Source: F23-B02 sp963625655
GTDB lineage: Bacteria; Bacillota; Clostridia; Oscillospirales; Oscillospiraceae
Direction of reading: 5' to 3'
Length of the DNA stretch: 64,000 bases
Assembly: GCA_963625655.1 (NCBI GenBank)
Contig: CAVFTS010000004.1
Coordinates: 1-64,000 of the forward strand
Positions 39,708 through 47,605 of the stretch are shown piece by piece. The notes beneath the pieces were generated by a model. It had not been told where the DNA came from. It was given only the letters and a program-made list of their open reading frames with translations, and ran no database searches. The translations under genes were made by a program, and so were the position numbers. The first letter of the stretch is position 1, and every line of letters starts with the position of its first letter.

Positions 39708-40580
39708 TTAAATCTCGGTGTGGTGCTTATTTTCGGTGAGAAAAACCGATTTATACTCTGCGGAGAGCGTTTTCTTTGTCGCCTCGGCGCTTTGACGGTC
39801 AGGGAAGATGCCGAAAACGGCAGACCCTGTGCCGGTCATTATCGCACCGAGCGCACCGCAGTCGAGCATACGATTCTTAATCTCGGCGATGCTGCTCATG
39901 CGTCGGTCGGGAACGTCCTCAAACACGTTGTACATACGCCGCGCAAGCTTGCTTAGGTCTCCGTCTATGAGCGCCTCGCAGATGCCGGCGGAGTCGGGGT
40001 GACAGCGCAGCTTCACCGAGTCGAGCTTTCGGAAAAGCTCCGGCGTGGAGACGGAAAACTCCGGCTTGCAGACGACTATGCTGCAATCGGGGAGGGAGGG
40101 CAGCGGCAGCAGCATCTCGCCTCTGCCGGTAGCGAGGATGGTGCCGCCGGAGACGCAGAAGGCAACATCCGAGCCGATGCCGGAGGCGAGGGCTTCAAGC
40201 CCGTGCCGGTCGTAGGGCTTGCCGTACATCGTATTTAAGGCACGCAGAACGGCGGCGGCATCGGACGATCCGCCGGCCATGCCCGCACCGACGGGGATGT
40301 TTTTCCTTATGCGGATAAATGCGCCCATGTCGCTTATGCCCTGCGCCTTGAAGAACACCTTTGCGGCACGAACGGCAAGGTTGCGGTCGTCGCAGGGAAT
40401 GAAACGCAGATTGGTCTGCGCCGTGACCTCGCCATTGGGGCGCAGCTCCACATAAACGTTGTCGCTGAGCGTGACCGACTGCATGACCATGAGCATCTCG
40501 TGGTAGCCGTCGGGACGCTTGCCGATAACATCGAGCGAAATGTTTATTTTGGCGAAAGCCCTTTCGTTGATACTTTTCAT
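39708..40580 (-). CDS. ispE: 4-diphosphocytidyl-2-C-methyl-D-erythritol kinase
   Basis: 290 residues, GHMP kinase. It phosphorylates CDP-ME in the non-mevalonate isoprenoid pathway. AFAKINISLDVIGKRPDGYHE at the N-terminus, ATP loop IPVGAGMAGGSSDAAAVLRAL, and GTGSAVFGIF at the C-terminus are all diagnostic. Start ATG 40580 overlaps the apgM stop (ATGA). In many Clostridia ispE precedes spoIIR, as seen here. Confidence 0.94.
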   Translation of the reverse strand: MKSINERAFAKINISLDVIGKRPDGYHEMLMVMQSVTLSDNVYVELRPNGEVTAQTNLRFIPCDDRNLAVRAAKVFFKAQGISDMGAFIRIRKNIPVGAGMAGGSSDAAAVLRALNTMYGKPYDRHGLEALASGIGSDVAFCVSGGTILATGRGEMLLPLPSLPDCSIVVCKPEFSVSTPELFRKLDSVKLRCHPDSAGICEALIDGDLSKLARRMYNVFEDVPDRRMSSIAEIKNRMLDCGALGAIMTGTGSAVFGIFPDRQSAEATKKTLSAEYKSVFLTENKHHTEI

Positions 40581-41806
40581 TTTTCAAACAGCATGGACAT
40601 GAGGGCGACGCCGGAGTTTACCATCGGCCCCGCTTCGCCGCTTTTTTCGGTGTACGGCAGACCGCAGCCGTCGGAATATCTGCTGTCATAGAGCATATAC
40701 GGCACGGGGTCTCCGTCGTGACCTCTCGTCGAGGTGAGGGTTTTGTGGTCGGACAGGAAGAGGATGCGGTAGTCCCAGCCCCGCTTGTCCATCTCGGCGC
40801 ACAGGGGACGGATCATCCTTGTGTCAAGCCATTGGATGCCGAGCAGCTTACCGTCAAGGTCGCCGTTGTGCGTACACTCGTCGGGCGCTTCGACGTGGAC
40901 GGCGACAAAGTCGTGCCGGCTCAGCACGTCAAGCGCTGCGTTCATCTTGCTCTCATAGTCGGTGTCTATCTCTCCCGTGGCGCCGTCGGGACAGATCATG
41001 TCAAGCCCTATGAGCTTCGCAATGCCGTGGCAGAGCGGGACTGCCGATATTACGGCGCCGTCAAAGCCGTAGCGCTCCTTGAAATCGGGAAGTGCTACGG
41101 CGGTGCCTTCCGCCCAGAACCAAATGCCGTTTGCGGGCATTTTGCCCTCACCACGCAGCTCCTCGCACAGCGGGTGACGGTCGAGAATCTCATTTGCACG
41201 GCGCATAAGCTCAAGCAGAGTCACGGCGTTTTCACAGCCGGAGGGCAGGATGGGGCCGATCTTCTCGCCGAGGTGATCGTGCGGCGGTATGAGCTTTATC
41301 CCCTTGATGCTTGCGCCCGACTGCTGCGCAATGTGCCTGAAGGAGTGACCGAGGTTTATTTTCATTCCCGCCTTCTCCGCCAGCGGCGCAAAGTCGGGAT
41401 GCTCAAACAGAGCGGTGATTATCGCATCGGACACGTCCCCGTCGATGCTGCCGGCGGAGTGAGACAGGATGCACTTTTCTTCGAAGGGCATATCGCCGTC
41501 GGAGAGCGTGACCATATTGCAGCGATATGCGATGTCGCCGTCGGGAAGCTCGATGCCGCTTGCCGCCGCCTCCAAGGGCGCACGTCCCTTAAAGTACAGC
41601 GTGGGGTCACAGCCGAAGATCGAGAGAATTGCGGTGTCGCTTCCGGGGGGCAGCCCCTCCGGCACGTTGCGGACGCTGCCGACCTCGCCCTTTGCGGCAA
41701 GGGCGTCGATAAAGGGCTTTTCCGCAGCCTCAAGCGGTGTTTTTCCGTTCAGCTCCGGAACGGGATTATCCGCCATTCCGTCGCCGATAATAAGCACATA
41801 TTTCAT
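40577..41806 (-). CDS. apgM: 2,3-bisphosphoglycerate-independent phosphoglycerate mutase, ApgM/proposed homoserine kinase type
   Basis: 409 residues, alkaline-phosphatase superfamily. MKYVLIIGDGMAD (metal-binding Asp), PPGSDTAILSIFG (catalytic Ser), SHSAGSIDGD, FVAVHVEAPDECTHNGD, LSDHKTLTSTRGHDGDPVP with metal His/Asp residues. The subgroup contains archaeal-type phosphoglycerate mutases and a set long labelled proposed homoserine kinase, so the physiological role is uncertain. ATG 41806 with AGGA eight bases upstream; an in-frame ATG two codons earlier is too close. Coupled to ispE. Confidence 0.88.
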   Translation of the reverse strand: MKYVLIIGDGMADNPVPELNGKTPLEAAEKPFIDALAAKGEVGSVRNVPEGLPPGSDTAILSIFGCDPTLYFKGRAPLEAAASGIELPDGDIAYRCNMVTLSDGDMPFEEKCILSHSAGSIDGDVSDAIITALFEHPDFAPLAEKAGMKINLGHSFRHIAQQSGASIKGIKLIPPHDHLGEKIGPILPSGCENAVTLLELMRRANEILDRHPLCEELRGEGKMPANGIWFWAEGTAVALPDFKERYGFDGAVISAVPLCHGIAKLIGLDMICPDGATGEIDTDYESKMNAALDVLSRHDFVAVHVEAPDECTHNGDLDGKLLGIQWLDTRMIRPLCAEMDKRGWDYRILFLSDHKTLTSTRGHDGDPVPYMLYDSRYSDGCGLPYTEKSGEAGPMVNSGVALMSMLFEK

Positions 41807-41933
41807 AAGCATCTTCCTATAATTAAATTTAAGTCTATACTACACTAAAAATCGACGATTGAAAAGGGTAATTGTTGATTTTTTGCCCGCCATGTGAGAA
41901 AATGTCAGCAGCGAACACGGAAGGGTGAAGCAT

Positions 41934-42788
41934 ATGAGAAAAAGCAAAAAGCTGCCGAAGTGGGCGGCCATCGTCATTTTGGTAGCGGCAATCGCAGTTT
42001 ATGCGATAGATTACTTTGCGCAGGACAGAGTGACGGAGCCGATGGACGGGCTGTATGTCCATTTTATCGACATCGGTCAGGGTGATGCGTCGCTCATCGT
42101 CTGTGACGGAATGACCATGCTGATAGACGGCGGCGAGGCGGACGAGGCTGACAGGCTTGTCGAATACCTTGAGCGGCAGGGGGTCAAAACGCTTGACTAT
42201 GCGGTATGCACCCATTCCCATGCCGACCACTGCGGCGGTCTTGACAAGGCAATAGAGCGCTTCGGCGCCGAGACGGTGTTCACGTCGCCGTACACGACGG
42301 AGATAAACCAGTATAAGCAGGTCGTCGAGGCGACAGACGAGGTGGGAGCGGAGCTTTGCGTTCCGGACTTCGGTGTCGAGTACAGGCTCGGCGATGCGGT
42401 GTTTACCTTCATAGGACCCGTTGAGGAGTATTCCGACACGAATAACAACAGCCTTGTCCTGCGTCTCACATACGGTGACAAGAGCTTTCTCTTTACCGGC
42501 GACATGGAGCGGGGAGCCGAGAACGATCTTTTAGACTCAGGGGCGAAGCTTTCAAGCGACGTGCTGAAGGTTGGGCATCACGGCTCATCTACCTCGACAA
42601 GCTACCGCTTCCTGTACGAGGTGTCGCCGGAAATCGCCGTCATATCCTGCGGCGAGGGCAACGACTACGGTCACCCGCACGAAGAAGTGCTCAGCAGACT
42701 GAGCGATGCCGACGTCACGGTGTACAGAACGGACCTCGACGGCAGCGTCGTGCTGTTCTGTGACGGCATGACGGTAACGAAAAAGTGA
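41934..42788 (+). CDS. Membrane-anchored MBL-fold hydrolase, ComEC C-terminal-like
   Basis: 284 residues. One N-terminal membrane anchor (about 11-27), then an MBL domain as in the extracellular part of ComEC: VHFIDIGQGDASLIVCDGMTML, metal motif THSHADHCGG, FLFTGDMERGAE, VLKVGHHGSSTS and DYGHPH. All metal ligands are intact. Stand-alone anchored versions are common in Firmicutes and may be nucleases; substrate unproven. ATG 41934 with AAGGG. It overlaps a possible upstream NUDIX start. Confidence 0.87.
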   Translation: MRKSKKLPKWAAIVILVAAIAVYAIDYFAQDRVTEPMDGLYVHFIDIGQGDASLIVCDGMTMLIDGGEADEADRLVEYLERQGVKTLDYAVCTHSHADHCGGLDKAIERFGAETVFTSPYTTEINQYKQVVEATDEVGAELCVPDFGVEYRLGDAVFTFIGPVEEYSDTNNNSLVLRLTYGDKSFLFTGDMERGAENDLLDSGAKLSSDVLKVGHHGSSTSTSYRFLYEVSPEIAVISCGEGNDYGHPHEEVLSRLSDADVTVYRTDLDGSVVLFCDGMTVTKK

Positions 42789-42796
42789 GAAAAGAG

Positions 42797-43324
42797 ATGG
42801 ATAAAATGCCTGAGCTGTGGGATGTTTACAACATCGACAGAGTGAAAACGGGGCGTACCGCCGTGCGCGGCGAGGCGCTTGCACCGGGGGATATGCATTT
42901 GGTGATCCACATCTGCATATTCGGAAGCGACGGGCGGCTGCTCATTCAGCAGCGGCAGCCGTGGAAAACGTGGCCGGAGTATTGGGACGTGACCGTCGGC
43001 GGCAGTGCGCTGACGGGGGAGAACTCACGTCAGGCGGCGCACAGGGAACTGCTTGAGGAGTTGGGACTTGACATAGACTTCACAAAACTGCGCCCGACCT
43101 TTACGCACAATTTCGACGAGGGCTTTGACGACTTTTACATCCTCGTGAGGGACGTGGACATACATAAGCTGCGTCTCCAGCCGGAGGAGGTAAAGTCGGT
43201 CGCATGGGCAACGGCGGACGAGGTGTTTCGCATGATGGACGAGGGACGCTTCATACCGTTTTACAAAAGCTTTATTCAAAGCCTTTTTGACCTTCGGGGC
43301 AAATCCGACTTCCTGAATACATAA
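42797..43324 (+). CDS. NUDIX hydrolase (isopentenyl-diphosphate isomerase-like group)
   Basis: 175 residues. Full NUDIX box: G in GGSALTGENSRQAA to REELLEELGL-type HRELLEELGLDI (Gx5Ex7REUxEExGU). The N-terminal ELWDVYNIDRVKTGRTAVRG and VIHICIFGSDGRLLIQQR resemble NUDIX proteins annotated as IDI-like or YfcD-like; whether it is an isomerase or pyrophosphatase is unclear. The start could be GTG 42785 (overlapping the MBL stop) or ATG 42797 or 42806; no ribosome site is strong. Ended by a shared terminator. Confidence 0.82.
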   Translation: MDKMPELWDVYNIDRVKTGRTAVRGEALAPGDMHLVIHICIFGSDGRLLIQQRQPWKTWPEYWDVTVGGSALTGENSRQAAHRELLEELGLDIDFTKLRPTFTHNFDEGFDDFYILVRDVDIHKLRLQPEEVKSVAWATADEVFRMMDEGRFIPFYKSFIQSLFDLRGKSDFLNT

Positions 43325-43359
43325 CGAAAAACCGCTCTCAAAGAGGGCGGTTTTTCGTT
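43323..43359. terminator. bidirectional terminator
   Basis: AACGAAAAACCGC/GCGGTTTTTCGTT stem between convergent NUDIX and ABC1-kinase genes. Confidence 0.87.
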
Positions 43360-44713
43360 ATTCATCTTCGTCCGGAGCTTCGTCCTCGACGGGGTGCGGC
43401 GCATCGTTATATGAGAGTGCCTCGCCGGAAATAAGCCTTCGGTGCGAAACCTTTTTCGTTATGGAGCCGGCTATGCCGCCGACCATGGACTGGGCGGCAA
43501 GGTGCTTGCCTATGATGGTCGAAAGATCGGTCTCCGGCGCAAGCTGAGAGACGGTCCCCTCCATGATGGATATGCTGCGCCAGAACATCGTCATTGACTT
43601 CGGGATGCGTATACCGTAGCTGCGTGCGATCCGATACAGGTCGGAGAATATCTCGACCGTGCTGCTCATTTCCTCCATCGTGATAATGCGGTACTTGTCG
43701 AGATAGGTGCGCATACTTTCGAAAAATCCGTCTCTGTCGATGCTCTCCGGCGTTTCGCAGATACGCAGAACGGCGTCGGCAAAGGAAATGTGGTCGTTCG
43801 TGACGATGGCACGCATACAGACCTTAATAAGCTCGGCACAGTCCTCGGTGAGCGTTCCCATCATGCCGAGGTCGAGCCAAACTATCCTGCCGTTTTCGAC
43901 GTGGACATTGCCGGGGTGCGGGTCTGCGTGGAAGAAATGATCCTCCGCAAACTGCTTTATGTAATTGTTTATAAACTTCGTGCAGACCTCGGAGACGTCG
44001 TAGCCGTCACGAAGCAGCGCCTCGGTGTCGTTAAGCTCGCAGCCGCCGATATACTCCATGACGAGTATGTTTTTCGTTGTCAGCTCGTCAAAGACCTTGG
44101 GGCAGTAGACGTATTTTATGCCCTCTGTGTTTTTGCGCAGGCGGCGAATATTTTCCGCCTCACGCAGAAAATCCATCTCCTGCTGAGCGACCTGCCACAT
44201 TTCGTCGAGAGTGTCGCCGAGGTCCATGACGTCGCTTATCTTCTTGAGCTTCACTATGCCGAGCGCCGATTTGAGAAGCTTGATGTCACGCTCCATCGTG
44301 TCGTATATGTCGGGGCGCTGCACCTTGATCGCAACACGGGTGCCGTCGGGCAGATACGCCTCATGCACCTGCGCAATGGACGCAGAGCCGAGGGGTATCG
44401 GCATTATGTGTGTAAATACTGTGTTCCAAGGCTTGCCGTATTCCTCGCTTATGATCTCCTTTATCTGCACCGTCACGAGCTGCGTTGCACTCGTGCGCAG
44501 ACTCTCAAGCTTTTTGCAGTATTCCGGCGGAACGATCTCGGGGTGCATGGACAGAAGCTGACCGATCTTGACGTAGGTCGGGCCAAGCTCCTTGAGCATT
44601 TCGCAGAATCTGTCGGGCGTAAGCCCTTCGCCGAGGTTGTAGCGGCTGAGCGTTTTCACGATCTCAAGGACACGCTTTACACCGCCCATGCTGTCATACA
44701 TCGAATTTGCCAT
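43358..44713 (-). CDS. ABC1/AarF/UbiB-family atypical kinase
   Basis: 451 residues. Family features: KIGQLLSMHPEIVPPEY (KxGQ signature), IPLGSASIAQVHEAYLPDG (modified ATP loop), VAIKVQRPDI (Lys), HADPHPGNVHV and WLDLGMMG (catalytic and metal Asp). C-terminal region hydrophilic and acidic; a membrane-touching helix may lie near 400-420. UbiB members support isoprenoid quinone or lipid metabolism; the anaerobe's substrate is unknown. ATG 44713 has AAGGA and begins the family homology; the longer frame to 44863 runs into the upstream gene. Confidence 0.9.
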   Translation of the reverse strand: MANSMYDSMGGVKRVLEIVKTLSRYNLGEGLTPDRFCEMLKELGPTYVKIGQLLSMHPEIVPPEYCKKLESLRTSATQLVTVQIKEIISEEYGKPWNTVFTHIMPIPLGSASIAQVHEAYLPDGTRVAIKVQRPDIYDTMERDIKLLKSALGIVKLKKISDVMDLGDTLDEMWQVAQQEMDFLREAENIRRLRKNTEGIKYVYCPKVFDELTTKNILVMEYIGGCELNDTEALLRDGYDVSEVCTKFINNYIKQFAEDHFFHADPHPGNVHVENGRIVWLDLGMMGTLTEDCAELIKVCMRAIVTNDHISFADAVLRICETPESIDRDGFFESMRTYLDKYRIITMEEMSSTVEIFSDLYRIARSYGIRIPKSMTMFWRSISIMEGTVSQLAPETDLSTIIGKHLAAQSMVGGIAGSITKKVSHRRLISGEALSYNDAPHPVEDEAPDEDE

Positions 44714-44724
44714 TATCTCAGTCC

Positions 44725-45384
44725 TTATTCGGAAATATCGGTATCGAGAATGCGGCAGAAGCAAAGCTGACCGCCGTCGTCCGTAAAGCTCACCTGCGTA
44801 CCGTCTATGAGCGTGTAAGCGTCGGGCTTCACGGCAAAGACCGTGTTTGTGCCGACCTTCCAAAGGTACACGGCGCCGTCGTAGTCAAGCTCTCCGGCAC
44901 GGAGCGCCTGACGTATGCTCATTCCGACATCTTCGTAATTAAGGGAACCGTCCCCGCTGAGGCTTATCCTGCCCAGCTCGTTCGGGGGAGACTCCGGGTC
45001 AATGACGTAGCCCGTCATCTCGGTGCCGTCCTCGTCGATAAAGCTGACACGGGTAAAGCCGGAATCGCTTCCGGCAATTATGGTGAGGTCGTCGGCGTTT
45101 GTCAGGAACACGGCTCCCTTGCCGCACCAGACCCAAACACAGCCCTCATGACCCTCTGACGCTTTTTCAAACTTTGAGTAGTCGGCTCTGCATATCGCCT
45201 GAGCATCGGCCGGGGAGTCGGCGGAAAGACCTTTAACGTCAAGCTTGCACACGGGCGCAATGCGTGAGGTGTAGATAAGTACGGCTATAAGCACCGCAAG
45301 CAGAACGACTGCGGTTATGATTATATATGCGGCGTAGGATTTTTTGGAGGAGCGCCTGCTCCTGCCTTTGCTGTGTGCTGCCAT
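44725..45384 (-). CDS. Single-pass membrane protein of unknown function
   Basis: 219 residues. Basic Ser/Arg-rich N-terminus (SKGRSRRSSKKS), one TM at about 19-41, then an extracellular acidic beta-rich domain (about 50-219) with no motif that I recognise. Two segments look related in pattern (GKGAVFLTNADDLTIIAG and KVGTNTVFAVKPDAYTLIDG), suggesting an internal duplication. Strong GGAGG before ATG. It is 11 bp from the ABC1-kinase gene and probably in one transcript with it. Confidence 0.75.
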   Translation of the reverse strand: MAAHSKGRSRRSSKKSYAAYIIITAVVLLAVLIAVLIYTSRIAPVCKLDVKGLSADSPADAQAICRADYSKFEKASEGHEGCVWVWCGKGAVFLTNADDLTIIAGSDSGFTRVSFIDEDGTEMTGYVIDPESPPNELGRISLSGDGSLNYEDVGMSIRQALRAGELDYDGAVYLWKVGTNTVFAVKPDAYTLIDGTQVSFTDDGGQLCFCRILDTDISE

Positions 45385-45554
45385 TGTCTGCCTCCGTTAA
45401 TAATAAGCATACGCTTTATAATACCAAATTTTCAACATTCGCACAAGCCCTTTAAGCTCAATAATTGCATTGTCGAAAAGTGAAAATTTGCGTGTGTCTT
45501 TGGGGAATATACGGTATCATATTAAAATAATGTGTGACGGAGGGAAAATTACGC

Positions 45555-45698
45555 ATGTCTTGTAAGAATTGCGGTGCGGCAATAGATGAGGGACAAATGA
45601 GCTGCCACGTCTGCGAAACTGTGGTGCCGTCGGAGAGCAATACAGGGGCGGGAATCTTGATTTGTCCGACTCGGTTTATTCGCAATCCGGTGCATTGA
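45555..45698 (+). CDS. 47-residue zinc-ribbon mini-protein or gene remnant
   Basis: ATG 45555 with GGAGGG seven bases upstream; sequence MSCKNCGAAIDEGQMSCHVC starts with a zinc-ribbon (CKNC and CHVC), as in the N-terminus of many Firmicute zinc-ribbon membrane proteins. The frame ends after 47 codons. No membrane segment follows. The shifted frame continues to 45840 without clear homology. Either a true small ribbon protein or the start of a truncated gene; the ribosome site supports translation. Confidence 0.5.
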   Translation: MSCKNCGAAIDEGQMSCHVCETVVPSESNTGAGILICPTRFIRNPVH

Positions 45699-45790
45699 AA
45701 ACCGTTGGTGCTGTTTACGGTATTGTGCTTATGCCTTTGCGTTGTTTGCGTTCTGACGCCGCTCCCTTCGATTCCCGATTTGCAGATAGC

Positions 45791-45829
45791 AAAAAGAAGC
45801 AGTCCACCTTTGGTGAACTGCTTCTTTTT
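45791..45829 (-). terminator. terminator after tRNA-Glu
   Basis: AAAAAGAAGCAGT/ACTGCTTCTTTTT stem, T-tract on the minus strand, abutting the CCA end. Confidence 0.85.
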
Positions 45830-45903
45830 GGTGACCCGTACGGGAATCGAACCCATGTTACCGCCGTGAAAGGGCGGTGTCTTAACCGCTTGACCAACGG
45901 GCC
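45829..45903 (-). tRNA. tRNA-Glu (anticodon TTC)
   Basis: Minus strand begins GGCCCGTTGGTCAAGCGG. Anticodon stem CCGCC-CTTTCAC-GGCGG holds TTC. T-loop GGGTTCGATTCCC is intact, acceptor GGCCCGT pairs with ACGGGTC, and CCA is encoded. Confidence 0.97.
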
Positions 45904-45910
45904 TAAATTA

Positions 45911-45936
45911 AGGCGCAGGTAAAAATATCTGCGCCT
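45911..45936 (-). other. hairpin between tRNA-Met and tRNA-Glu
   Basis: AGGCGCAG/CTGCGCCT stem in the 36-bp spacer. On the minus strand only TTAATTT follows, so it is a weak terminator or an RNA-processing element; both tRNAs probably share the promoter at 46039-46067. Confidence 0.55.
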
Positions 45937-45939
45937 TTT

Positions 45940-46016
45940 TGGTAGCGGCACCTGGATTCGAACCGGGGACACTGCGGGTATGAACCGCATGCTCTAGCCA
46001 ACTGAGCTATGCCGCC
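45940..46016 (-). tRNA. tRNA-Met (anticodon CAT, elongator type)
   Basis: Minus strand begins GGCGGCATAGCTCAGTTGGC. Loop GGTTCATACCC gives CAT. Acceptor G1 pairs with C72 and the sequence resembles Firmicute elongator tRNA-Met; CCA encoded. An Ile2 tRNA with modified C34 cannot be fully excluded. Confidence 0.95.
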
Positions 46017-46038
46017 ATCTCTCAAATGAGCAATGAGA

Positions 46039-46067
46039 ATTTTAGCAGAAACAGCCCACGTTGTCAA
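46039..46067 (-). promoter_or_regulatory. promoter of the tRNA-Met/tRNA-Glu pair
   Basis: Minus strand TTGACA (46067-46062), 17-nt spacer, TAAAAT (46044-46039), 22 bp before the mature tRNA. Confidence 0.83.
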
Positions 46068-46092
46068 CCGTTTTTTCGATTTTTATTAAAAT

Positions 46093-46797
46093 TTATTGCG
46101 GAGGGAGGTAGGAATCGGGGTCAACGCTCGCACCGTCAACGCTCATTGCAAAGTGCAGATGCGCAGGCTGTCCTATCTCGCACAGGGCGCTGTCGCCCAC
46201 GGAGCCGATGACGTCGCCCGCTCTCACGGTGTCACCCTCGTTCACGGTCGGGGTCTCGGCAAGGTTTGAGTATACGGTCTTGATGCCGCCGCCGTGACTT
46301 ATTACGACCGTGGTGCCGTAAAGATCGTCCTGCTTTATGCTCTCGACCGTTCCGTCCGCCGCAGCACGGACCACCGCACCCGCTTCGGCGCCGATGTCGA
46401 TGCCGTCGTGCGTCCGCCAATCCTTCATCGTCACGTCATAGGCGAGCGTCTCGATCGAGTAGGCACGGTCAACCTGACCCACCACGGGGCGCACCCACGA
46501 GGTCGGAGCCGTGTCCGACACGACGGTGCCGGTGACCTCCGCATCTTCGACTTTGACTTCGGGCGTTGTCTGCGGGGGCGTGGTGACGATCACGGGGAGC
46601 TTGTCCTTCTTGCCGTCTTCGTTTTTGATGACGTCGGAAATCTCGATCTTGGGATTCGTCTTTGCGGCGTCGTCGCCTCTCGACGCAAGACTCCACACCG
46701 AAGCGCCTATGACCGCTATACATAGTACAAGGACTATGTAATAGCCCTTTCCGGCAAAGAATTTTTCCGTTTTTCCGCCGGTTTTACCGTTATCCAT
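46093..46797 (-). CDS. spoIIQ: SpoIIQ-type LytM (M23) protein
   Basis: 234 residues. Short cytoplasmic N-terminus, one TM (about 19-37), linker, then an M23/LytM domain (about 95-234): WVRPVVGQVDRAYSIETLAYD, THDGIDIGAEAGAVVRAAADG (HxxxD zinc ligands present), HGGGIKTVYSNL, HLHFAM. In Clostridia SpoIIQ keeps the zinc site, unlike B. subtilis SpoIIQ. A perfect sigma-F promoter 32 bp upstream makes this identification strong. It would sit in the forespore membrane, paired with SpoIIIAH across the septum. ATG 46797 follows GGAGG. Confidence 0.88.
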   Translation of the reverse strand: MDNGKTGGKTEKFFAGKGYYIVLVLCIAVIGASVWSLASRGDDAAKTNPKIEISDVIKNEDGKKDKLPVIVTTPPQTTPEVKVEDAEVTGTVVSDTAPTSWVRPVVGQVDRAYSIETLAYDVTMKDWRTHDGIDIGAEAGAVVRAAADGTVESIKQDDLYGTTVVISHGGGIKTVYSNLAETPTVNEGDTVRAGDVIGSVGDSALCEIGQPAHLHFAMSVDGASVDPDSYLPPQ

Positions 46798-46828
46798 AGA
46801 ATCAACCTCCAATATTATCGGTTGCTTC

Positions 46829-46858
46829 TATTTTTGCCGTGTTTTGTATTTAATATAC
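46829..46858 (-). promoter_or_regulatory. sigma-F promoter of spoIIQ
   Basis: Minus strand GTATA (46858-46854), 15-nt spacer, GGCAAAAATA (46838-46829): exact match at every defined position of GYWTA-N15-GGnRAnAHTR. Confidence 0.82.
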
Positions 46859-46883
46859 ACAAAAAATCAAAGCGGGGAGAAGG

Positions 46884-47312
46884 TTACCTCGTCCCCGTAG
46901 AGCCGAAACCGCCTCTGCTTTCGCTTTTGAGGCTCTCGACCGTTTCAAAGCACAGCGCCGGCTGATTTTTCATTATTCTGAACTGACAAATGCGGTCGCC
47001 CTTGTGAATGACCGTGTCACGCAGAGCGATGGCGGGCATACGCCACTCGTCCTCCTCGCCGCAGAAGGAGTTGTCGATGATGCCGACGCTGTTGGCGGCG
47101 ATGATGCCGAACTTCGCAAAGGTCGATGACCTCGGCGCAAGATGCGCTTCAAAGCCTTCCGGCAGGATCATGCCGACACCGAGGCGGATAAGGCGGAACT
47201 CACCGCTTTTCATTGTGACGTCCTCCGCCGCACGCAGATCGACCCAGTCGCCCTTGCACATCGGAGCCACAGACTCAATGTCGGTAAAATACTTTATCTT
47301 TATTGTTTCCAT
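46884..47312 (-). CDS. dut: dUTP diphosphatase-like protein
   Basis: 142 residues, trimeric dUTPase family. Motif 1 DWVDLRAAEDV; motif 2 APRSSTFAKFGI; motif 3 NSVGIIDNSFCGEED, where the usual Tyr is Phe; motif 4 GDRICQFRI; motif 5 RGGFGSTG. It hydrolyses dUTP to dUMP and PPi. The motif 3 change keeps the aromatic base stacking. ATG 47312 with AGGTGAG. Monocistronic with its own promoter. Confidence 0.9.
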   Translation of the reverse strand: METIKIKYFTDIESVAPMCKGDWVDLRAAEDVTMKSGEFRLIRLGVGMILPEGFEAHLAPRSSTFAKFGIIAANSVGIIDNSFCGEEDEWRMPAIALRDTVIHKGDRICQFRIMKNQPALCFETVESLKSESRGGFGSTGTR

Positions 47313-47343
47313 TATGCTCACCTGCAATTATAAATATGAAAAC

Positions 47344-47372
47344 AATATAACACGCCCGCCGCCGTATAACAA
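47344..47372 (-). promoter_or_regulatory. sigma-A promoter of dut
   Basis: Minus strand TTGTTA (47372-47367), 17-nt spacer, TATATT (47349-47344). Confidence 0.68.
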
Positions 47373-47404
47373 CAGCTTTTTGCTCTGGACAGAAGGTAAC
47401 TCCA

Positions 47405-47443
47405 CCAAAAAAGCAGCTGCTCTTTTTGGGCAACTGCTTTAGA
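47405..47443 (-). terminator. intrinsic terminator followed by a tRNA-3'-end-like copy
   Basis: Minus-strand AAAGCAGTTGC/GCAGCTGCTTT stem then TTTTTT GGTGGAG. No gene upstream on this strand before tRNA-Val. The plus strand reads CTCCACCAAAAAAG, as at the tRNA-Val 3' end. Confidence 0.6.
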
Positions 47444-47552
47444 CTAAATCCGAAAATTAAAAAATAAGGAGAATGAGCAAAGGCTATCATGGGGAGAGTG
47501 CGAGAGGGGGTTGGGCATCCGCTCTCGCAAAATTTGAGCGAAGCGGATGAGT

Positions 47553-47605
47553 TTCTCCACCAAAAAAGAACAGCCGCATTGCGGCTGTTCTTTTTTGGTG
47601 GAGAA
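47553..47605 (-). repeat. 26-bp perfect inverted repeat: tRNA-Val trailer terminator that includes the tRNA acceptor end
   Basis: Left arm 47553-47578 and right arm 47580-47605 are exact inverse copies. The right arm includes the tRNA acceptor 3' strand and CCA. In the RNA the trailer repeats the 5' acceptor strand, so it can compete for the acceptor 3' strand; its central part with U6 is an intrinsic terminator. Confidence 0.8.
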
